From Enoplosus armatus (Eukaryota > Chordata > Actinopteri > Centrarchiformes > Enoplosidae), in contig NC_092190.1 in assembly GCF_043641665.1 (NCBI RefSeq), positions 9,940,048 to 10,004,047 on the forward strand: 64,000 nucleotides of DNA. The letters are read 5' to 3'. Below the pieces are notes generated by a model, which did not search any database, was not told the DNA's origin, and saw only the letters and a list, made by a program, of their open reading frames with translations. Both the position numbers and the translations under genes were made by a program. Shown here piece after piece: positions 56,300 to 64,000 of the stretch (within the stretch, counting starts at the first letter, position 1; each line of letters opens with the position of its first letter).

Positions 56300-57611
56300 T
56301 GTGTTTGTTTTGTGTGGGAAAAGACGTTTAAGAAATGTAATATAACATTAATTCGTTGTGTTTTACTGTAAATCTCGTACTTTTACAGGGTAAGTTTCAC
56401 ATAAACAAAGCACTGTATGTAAGTCTTCCTCTAATATATATGGCTTTTGGATAGAAATTAACCTCTAGGATACAGGTAAGGCTAGCAAAAAATGTACATT
56501 ATTGTATTGTGAAGAGTTGTTTGGAGAGTCCCACTAATTGTCTATTTAATATATTTTTAAAAAATCGTTTTCTTGGATTTACATTTTTACTACTATTACT
56601 GTTAAATACAGTTTTTAAATTTATTATTGCTTATTTATTTTACATGAACATGAACAGTGTTTATTTACACCGTAGTGCACCATGTATCTGGCTGCTGAAA
56701 GATCTGTCTGGTTCAATAAAGAAAAAAAGGGAAATGAAATGTTTTAAAGGGAAATGAGACATGACAGTTTGTCAACCTGCTTTTTCCATTGATTACTTTG
56801 CTTAATAATATATCATGAACTTATCTTGAAAATCTTGACAATAGTGGAAATGTATGAATTATGTCTGAGAAGATTTCAGGTAGATAATGAATAAATCTTT
56901 TTAATCTCTCCCTCACACACTGTGCACATATTGCTCAATGTTGCAACATTTCCTCCAGCAAGACAAAATAAGTGAATTTGTTCTCTGCTTAAGATCCATT
57001 AACAAGTCTCAACATGCCTGAAATCTGTTCAATGACAGTGGTAGCCTGTGGCCATGCCAACAAAGCTTTTAAAGTGTCTTGCAGTTCAGCACGCATCAAA
57101 ACAATTTACAGAAAGTAAGCACAAGTGGCAATAACAACAGGATACAAAATGATACAAAAGCAACACAAAAACAAAAGATAATGGTACAAAAAGACATAAG
57201 GGCTAAAATGGGGTATGTGGGTTAAAGGGTTGTTCAGTTGTTCTTCCCTCAGCAAAGCATTTTCAGGGTATGTTTCATTTTGTCCCTTTGTTGACCTTGA
57301 AAAGTCCACACATTCACACTGTCACACAAGTCACCCTCTCTTCCACGTCTTTCACGTTTGCAGCTACAGAAGCAATGCTGCCGACCAAACCCAGAATATG
57401 GGACCAGCGGTGGACTGGCCATCTGGATCAATGGTATGTTTCCCCGTTCAGCATCTTTTCAGACTGGAAAAGATAAAAAGGTTTTTTTGGAAAAGTCTCT
57501 GGCTGTTTGGTTGTCCAGGTATGGATCATCCGCAGGCATCACTCTTTGGTATTATACCTCTTGAATGTCACCAAACTGTCATGGCGGTTCCCTCCAAACC
57601 TTGATGTACTA
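56300..57611. other. Spacer between the piga promoter and the transposon
   Basis: AT-rich DNA without a recognised gene. A segment at about 57400-57430 (ccagcggtggactggccatc) looks like part of a dispersed repeat. Confidence 0.4.
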
Positions 57612-59147
57612 CACTGTGTTCCAAATTATTATGCAAGTAGGATTTCAGTTAAATAAACATTTGTTTTTTTGTTTTTCAATGAAACATTTCGCTTGTTGTT
57701 TCTCCTGTCTGTTTAAAACACTGACATCAATTTCAGACAGGTTTGACAATTAATTTGGCAGGTGAGCCTAATTAAAGGGAAACTACTTGAGGAGGTTGTT
57801 CCACATTATTAAGCAAGTCACAGGTTTCATGCAATATGGGGAGAAAGAAAGATCCTCCTGCAGATGAAAAGCGGGAAATATTGCAATGCCTTGCAAAAGG
57901 TATGAAAACACTGGAAATTTCACGAAAACTTAAGAGAGATCATCGTACTGTGAAAAGATATGTGTGTGATTCAGAGCGCAGACGGGTTCGTTCAGATAAA
58001 GGTGTATTGAGGAAGATTTCTGTCAAGCAAATACATAGTATTAAGAGAGCAGCTGTTAAAAAGCCACTGCTGAGCAGCAAACAGGTATTTGAAGCTGCTG
58101 GTGCCTCTGGAGTCCCAAGAACCTCTCAATGCAGGATCCTTCAGAGGCTTGCAGTTGTGTATAAAGCTGTATTTCGGCTACCCCTAACCAATGCTCACAA
58201 GGAGAAACGTTTGCAGTGGGCTCAGAAATACATGAAGCCAATTTTCAAACAGTTTTATTCACTGATGAATGCCATGCTACACTGGATGGTCCAGATGGAT
58301 GGAGTTCTGGATGGCTGGTGGATGGCCACCATGTCCCAACAAGGCTGCGACGTCAGCAAGGAGGTGGTGGAGTTATGTTTTGGGCTGGAATAATGGGGAG
58401 TGAGCTGGTAGGCCCCTTTAGGATGCCCGAAGGTGTCAAAATGACCTTTGCAAAATATGTGGAGTTCCTAACTGATCATTTCCTGCCATTGTATAAAAAG
58501 AAGAACCGTGCCTTCCGGAGTAAAATCATTTTCATGTAAGACAATGCACCATCCCATGCTGCAAAAAACACCACTGAGTCCTTGGCTGCTATGGGCATAA
58601 AGGGAGAGAAAATCATGGTGTGGCCGCCATCATCCCCTGACCTCAACCCTATTGAGAACCTGTGGAGCATCCTTAAAAGGAAGACCTATGAGGGTGGGCG
58701 GCAGTATACCTCAAACCTCAGGGAGGCAATTCTGGCATACGCAAAAGAAATCCAGGCAGAAACTATACATGGACTGACAAGTTCAATGGGTGGGAGAGTT
58801 GTGAAGGTGATATTCAAAAAGGGCTCCTATGTTAATATGTAACTTGACCTGTAAAGATGTTTTTGATTGAAATAGCATTTATTTTGAGAAAAACAGATTT
58901 CCGTTTTCAATTCTTTATAAACTATTGAATGCTTTGAAACTCTGTTGTGCATAATAATTTGGAACACTGTATTTTGAGTTATTTAAAAAAGAATACTGTT
59001 GTCATCCATCTGAAGTTTTGCTTAATAAAATCCTGATTATAATATAATTGTTGAGGATTAAAAAAAATTGTACTGACTGTCATTTGTATTGACTATTTAG
59101 GAAAAACGAACAAAAACAGCATATGCATAATAATTTGGAACACAGTG
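57612..59147 (+). mobile_element. Tc1/mariner-like DNA transposon with four terminal repeats
   Basis: The outer inverted repeats start CACTGTGTTCCAAATTATTA at 57612 and end with the complementary TAATTTGGAACACAGTG at 59147. Both are flanked by TA (57610-57611 and 59148-59149), the target duplication of this superfamily. An inner copy of the repeat sits about 186 bases in on the left (57798-57817) and about 175 bases in on the right (58948-58970), so the element has the IR/DR layout known from Sleeping Beauty-type elements. A broken transposase gene lies between. The element is 1.54 kb. Confidence 0.92.
57836..58842 (+). pseudogene. Tc1/mariner-like transposase, frameshifted and with one internal stop
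   Basis: The ATG at 57836 begins MGRKKDPPADEKREILQCLA. An N-terminal DNA-binding region (ISRKLKRDHRTVKRYV) is followed by a change of frame at about 58250, a one-base loss near KPIFKQ. The second frame carries the first catalytic Asp in LFTDECHATLDG. An in-frame TAA at 58537-58539 lies just before DNAPSHAAKN, the second Asp. The third acidic residue is in SPDLNPIENLW. There are 37 residues between the second Asp and this Glu, so the signature is DD37E and not the D34E of classic Tc1. The protein ends KKGSYVNM. In a live element this enzyme cuts and pastes the transposon; this copy is probably inactive. Confidence 0.9.
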
Positions 59148-60103
59148 TATATATTACATATGTGCAGTTATTTACAAAAGTGAAAGAACTCTGGCAAAAC
59201 AACAACATCCAGCATAACCAGTATACCACAAATGCAGTTACAGAAGAAGGTTACATTTGAACACACCCTAATATAAGAAAAGAAGAGCTTTGTCCAAGGA
59301 CCTTCACAAGAAAATCACAGTAGATTGTCACCCTTAGACACATACATTTGATACACCTTCCATAAATATGTGTATGAACAATGCATAGTATCAACCCAGA
59401 ATTCATATTTTTTCATTAAATGGCTCAGTTTTAAGCTATATTTCTGTAATGACGGACGGACTTGAAGACTGGAAGTATGATGCACTGTGGCGATAACCTA
59501 CATTAAGTATATGGGAACATGTCTGAATCAGTTTAACTTTATTGTGCAATCAGGAAATGTTCCCAAACATTGCCGTTATTCTTGACTTATTTCAATATGA
59601 ATAGCATCACTCTGTCTCTCTGCACATCCAACAATCTATTTTTATTGTGTGATGATTTCTATATTTTCTGTGCTTTGTTCGTTACTGAGGTGTAACTGAT
59701 TACATCGAAATGTGTCACTTCATTGAAAGAAAGAATATAAACATTTGCCTGCTAACATCCATAAAAGCTCACAAAATGGCCGTCAGAAACACAACATTCC
59801 ATGAGTGATGTGAACACAGGATGTAACCTGCCCGTAAACAGTCTACGTGTGGGCATGATGCCACATTCATGACCAATCACAGTTTGATGGGAAGTGATTT
59901 GACACTGGAGTTCGTCTTGTGTCTTTTAGCAGTAGGAGTTGTCAGTCTCCACTTCTTTTATCCTCGATAAACTGCTTTATCAAAGACAAAAGACAAGGAA
60001 CTTCCCCTGAGAGGCCCAGTAACAATGAGCTGGTAGCGGCTTGATTTAACAACTGCAGTAAATGTTGTGCAATTCTGGTTCAACAAGCTTAAACACTTAA
60101 AAC
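59148..60103. other. Spacer and probable 3' UTR of the B7-like gene
   Basis: Minus-strand AATAAA words at 59533-59538 and 59641-59646 could end the B7-like transcript. No other gene was seen. Confidence 0.4.
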
Positions 60104-63100
60104 TTACTGTGAGAATTTCCCACGGCGCCACAAGACCAGGGACAATACAATCACCAAAATAATGGGAATGATTTTGACGTATCTCCAGATACATTTTGGT
60201 CCTCCCTGGAAAGGTTCTGTGGTTAAATGAAGGTAAATATAAGTCACAGTAAATAACTGAAGGATTTGTTTTACGACATGATTTGAGGTCACATCCTAAA
60301 CAAGATTTTACTTTTTAAGGTGTTTTATGATATGTTGTATTATGACTGCTGCTCATTTCGTAATGCTTTCAATGTAAATAAATAAAAACAAATAGTTACC
60401 AGTCACAGGCCTGCATCCATAGCTAATTTTAGTTGAAATGCCTTTGGCCTTGACAACACATGTAGGTTCTGGGTTCGTGTTGAGTTCAGTGCCTAGTGTG
60501 CTGTGGAAATGGTAGAGGCCAGTAGGAGCGTCCAGGGTGTAAGTGTTCATTATGTTGGTTGTCGATGCATTTGCAAGAAGCTGTCCATCCAAATTCCACT
60601 GAATCTCAGTGTCTCGGTAGCGTCCATTTACATCACACTGGAAAACCTTTACGCTTAAATTGCCATTCAGGTTGTTGGCAGAGTCCTGACAAACATTGTA
60701 GCTCGCTGGTGAGAGATGACACAAGTTAAAATTGTGCAAGATTGTACTACTACTTCTGTAATTAAAAGGGAGAATGAATGAGTGATCAAATACTGTAGGC
60801 ATGCATAGAATGAATAACTCACCAGAAACCTTTAGATTCACAAAGAATGCCTTGTATTGGTCTTGACTGTGAAAAGAGCATCTGTATTTCCCCTGGTCCC
60901 CCACTGCTATGTTGGTTAGGAGAACAGAGCAGTTATTTTTGGTCTCATTCAGAAATATTTTGGCCCTGCCCTCGTATCTGTCGTCTAAATTTGAAGTGTT
61001 CGAGTTGTAATTGAGGACCAGCGTCTTCTTTGGTTCTTCCATCTGCCACTGAAACTCCTTGTCCAAATCTCTCTCTGAGCAGTTGCATGGCAGATGGACA
61101 CTGTCCTCTAAGACGCCTGTGACCTGTGTCTCCTCATCACCTACAGTAGAAAAGGTAAATTGGATTAGTCCACTTCTCAGACTCTCTTCAAAATATTTGT
61201 TTTTAAGAGACATTTCTCAGCACATACACTGTACAACACTCAACTAAGTTTCCCCGCTGCCTTAAAAATATGAGTTAACTGAATTTAGTTCGAAAGTGAG
61301 CTTGTAAGTTAAATTTAAAACCAACTGAGTTATGTTCACTAAACCTGAGAACACAAATTCAGCTTTTTAGTCAAATTGACAAATGTTACAGTTTGAGAGG
61401 AAAATATTGATACATTTATTTAACAGCAGTGTACAGTTCAGTGTACTTAACTCTCTCTGTATAACAATAATAATCATCATATTTTACCTTCCTTTAAGCA
61501 TTCAGACACGTAGCTCTGGGCCAGTGACTGGAAACAATAGCATCTTCATTGTTTACATGTTTGCATAGAGGACTTTGAATCATCTTATGATGTCAGGTGG
61601 CCCTCTGCCCCTCTTCACTTTCTTTCCACTTACATATTGAATTGATCATATGACGTCATATCATATTAAAGAATAAATAATTCTCTTCATTCTGCTAATA
61701 CTGTGCATTTTACTGACATGACCTACTTTGATAATTCTGACCCTTTCCTTTGTGCTCTGTTGTTCAAACACAACACCGCAGCCACTCCTAGTAAGAAACA
61801 GCAGACTCTCACTTTGTATTTCTCTCCAAGTGCATGAAGAAATAAACCAGACGAAGAGAGTTGTTGAGACCCTATAAACAATGTAGAAACGTTGACCTAA
61901 ATACTGCTCCATTACTGCATATATCCAACAAATAGTTTGGTTTCAAACAAGGGGAAAAGTCATGTTTTGATGTCATTAAGCAAAATAATGGACAGTCTTG
62001 CCATATGCTTTTTCACCGATTCCTTGTGCAGTAGAAAACTCAAGTATCTCAAGTTCATCATAAAGAATTCTAACCTTAATCTTAACCTTCTGTAAAATGT
62101 ATATTTGTACAATAAAATCCTATCTCTTGGGGATTTAGGCATTGCACCACACAGATACTGATGACTTACGAATTTATTATTTTGTCTCACTTCATTTCAG
62201 GGTTGTTGTTTTTTTTGATTTGATGTATGGCTCTATAAACCGATTCAAGGGATAACATGTTGTTAAAGTGAGGACACTTTTTCCCCCCAACATGGTCCAA
62301 AGATGTTAAATGACAAACACAAAACATGTAACATGAAATTAAACAATATAATCGTACAAACCAAAATGTAATCAGTGCAAACTTAACCCAAAATAAATAC
62401 ACACCTGAATACAAGAAAAACTGATTGATGGCTCAAGTAAAGTTGCATTAACAACTTGTCACCTTACTCCACAGGTCAGCCCTGACCTTGTTGTTTTAAC
62501 CCCATATTCATACCGTCTACTGGATTGATGTGGTTGATGCCTAAAAGACTTGCATTGATATGACATTAGTGGCAAACATCTGTTGATTGTAGGGCTATTG
62601 CCAGAGCAGCTGCTGGTTCGGTAAACACATTGCGTACAGAACAATATCCAGTTTAAATAGTGTGAGGTAGCCTATATGTTAGATGATCTTTTCAGCTGTC
62701 GTTTTGGTGGAATTTACTCAGGTGTTCACAAAAACGTTATGTAAAGTATTCAATAAATCTGACAAATCTTTATGAAAGTCCTTTAATTTACCATTGAATA
62801 TCTTGAGATGAACCCGCCTGAACTTTTACTAGAGCTGCGTCATGTGTCTTCATTAAGGGGAGTCGGGAATGGCATTGTCACAGCAAAACTTTGCTTATAT
62901 TTGGCAAATCTTAACAGGCGTAATGATCAACGCCTCCACAGGGATAAACATATAGACAAATAATCAATCAGACAGGAATGAATAAGAACATGCAACATGC
63001 CAATCACGCTAAAATATCAACTTTACCAGTATTGCAACACAAGGAAACACTCAAACGCTCCTTGAATGGAATTAGGCAATGTGAATACGAGACGTTTATG

Positions 63101-63244
63101 TGTGATTATTCAAATATTTGCAATATACTATATTTTCAGAGAAAAAGACAGAGGCAAACTCTACATTACTGTTTAGTGGTTTGAATGATATGAAGGCTTA
63201 CCTGAGACAATTACCACCATCAATACTCCCAGGAAAGTCCGCAT
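60104..63244 (-). CDS. B7-family-like immunoglobulin superfamily membrane protein
   Basis: Four exons, 63244-63202, 61140-60823, 60705-60400 and 60216-60104, all phase 1, join to 259 residues. Exon 1 encodes a short signal peptide, MRTFLGVLMVVIVS. Exon 2 is a V-type Ig domain (Cys33 in LPCNCSERD to Cys102 in DQGKYRCSF, with DDRYEGRAKIF between). Exon 3 is a C-type Ig domain (Cys144 in KVFQCDVNGRYRD to Cys203 in EPTCVVKAK, with the B7-like APTGLYHFHSTL). Exon 4 gives a membrane helix (about 236-252, IIPIILVIVLSLVLW) and a seven-residue tail. The one-domain-per-exon, phase 1 layout and the CxC at the first cysteine suggest an ICOSLG/HHLA2-type co-stimulatory ligand, but I cannot name the orthologue. 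The TAA stop overlaps a good donor (GTAAGT), so a longer spliced tail is possible. Confidence 0.75.
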
Positions 63245-64000
63245 GTTGCGCTCTACGGGGGAAGAAAAGTAATGGATCTGAGGAATGGATCTCGAAGAAG
63301 GAATGATTATTATGCTAATCGGCTCCGTGTTATCGTTTTGATTACATTTAAAGATCGATAGGCGTGATAGGTGGTTGAAATCCCAGCCCAGCCCAGAACA
63401 GCTCAGCAATCCATACACGTCTGTCTCAAGTTTAAGTCTTGCGAGGAAAAGTGAAACTGAGTAAAGGTCCAACAGCGGCAGTTATTTTGCGTTTCCGGAA
63501 TAGCTTACCTCATAAATGTATCGTCCAAGTCCGCCTCCCACTGAGGACAATAGAAATATTAACTAAAATTAACAATTTGAGCCCTACAGAGATCAAAAGG
63601 CTGATTTATGAATATTACTTTAATAATAATTTTATTATAACAGATTATTAGACAATACCACATTATTTTGTTTAGTATTGCGTCACTACAGACATTTTAT
63701 TAGGATTTTCTGTGTACACAATCTTATCAAATAAATGGGTGAAGAGGGTCTAGGTCTAATATGTGTTTTATATGTGTTCAATATGTGTTGGCATGAAAGC
63801 GCACACACACACGGTCAGACCCACTCCCCCGCCCCCATCCAACACCAAACACATCCAGCCTCACACCGTCACCGTCTGGAGCTAAACAGGGAGGGATCAC
63901 CGGGATCGGGAACGGAACACTTCAGCCGCCGTGGTGTCGACGCATATCACCACCTGCTTTGACATTTCTTTTTCTAACGGAAAAATCGTGATCATAACGG
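63245..64000. other. Upstream flank of the B7-like gene with a GC-rich right edge
   Basis: 63245-63700 is AT-rich with no gene seen. From about 63790 to the window end, GC and CpG content rise sharply (ccccgcccccatccaacacc, gccgccgtggtgtcgacgca). That may be the promoter or first exon of a gene beyond the window. No protein is recognisable. Confidence 0.4.

Noticed and set aside
61661..62650. Several 60-83-codon frames in the first intron of the B7-like gene
   Set aside because: No Ig or other domain and no splice signals in phase with the gene.

Overview
The window is vertebrate nuclear DNA, most probably from a percomorph (spiny-rayed) teleost. Genes are split by GT-AG introns, coding exons are GC-rich in AT-rich surroundings, (CA)n and (TA)n microsatellites are long, and several dispersed repeat families of a kind common in teleosts recur. 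No prokaryotic operon, CRISPR array or ribosomal RNA was seen. Gene names come from protein similarity recalled from family knowledge; no database search was run.

Layout. 1-13.4 kb has no recognisable coding exon. A GC-rich minus-strand candidate first exon near 13.4 kb sits where SYTL5 would be expected. Then come dynlt3 (+, 14.7-16.8 kb), xk (-, 19.5-27.2 kb) and lancl3 (-, 29.7-33.7 kb). This matches the human Xp21.1/Xp11.4 order LANCL3-XK-CYBB-DYNLT3-SYTL5, except that CYBB is missing. After a repeat-rich junction (33.7-37.3 kb) follow a gastrin-releasing-peptide-receptor-type GPCR (+, 37.3-42.2 kb), an asb11/asb9-type ankyrin-SOCS gene (-, 45.2-49.1 kb) and piga (-, 50.6-55.3 kb, with an upstream non-coding exon), which correspond to human Xp22.2. 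A decayed Tc1/mariner-like transposon with DD37E spacing and four terminal repeats lies at 57.6-59.1 kb. A two-Ig-domain B7-family-like membrane protein gene (-, 60.1-63.2 kb) is followed by a GC-rich right edge that may start another gene.

The genes do not form one pathway. They encode a dynein light chain, a lipid-scramblase-family membrane protein, a LanC-like zinc protein, a neuropeptide receptor, a cullin-RING substrate adaptor, the GPI-anchor glycosyltransferase subunit and a putative immune co-receptor. The main interest is the arrangement: two blocks that are far apart on human Xp are contiguous here, CYBB is absent, the xk tail carries a tetrapeptide repeat, and the transposon has an unusual catalytic spacing. 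All exon coordinates are hand-derived from splice consensus and phase; the six fully assembled genes and the Ig gene all close in frame.
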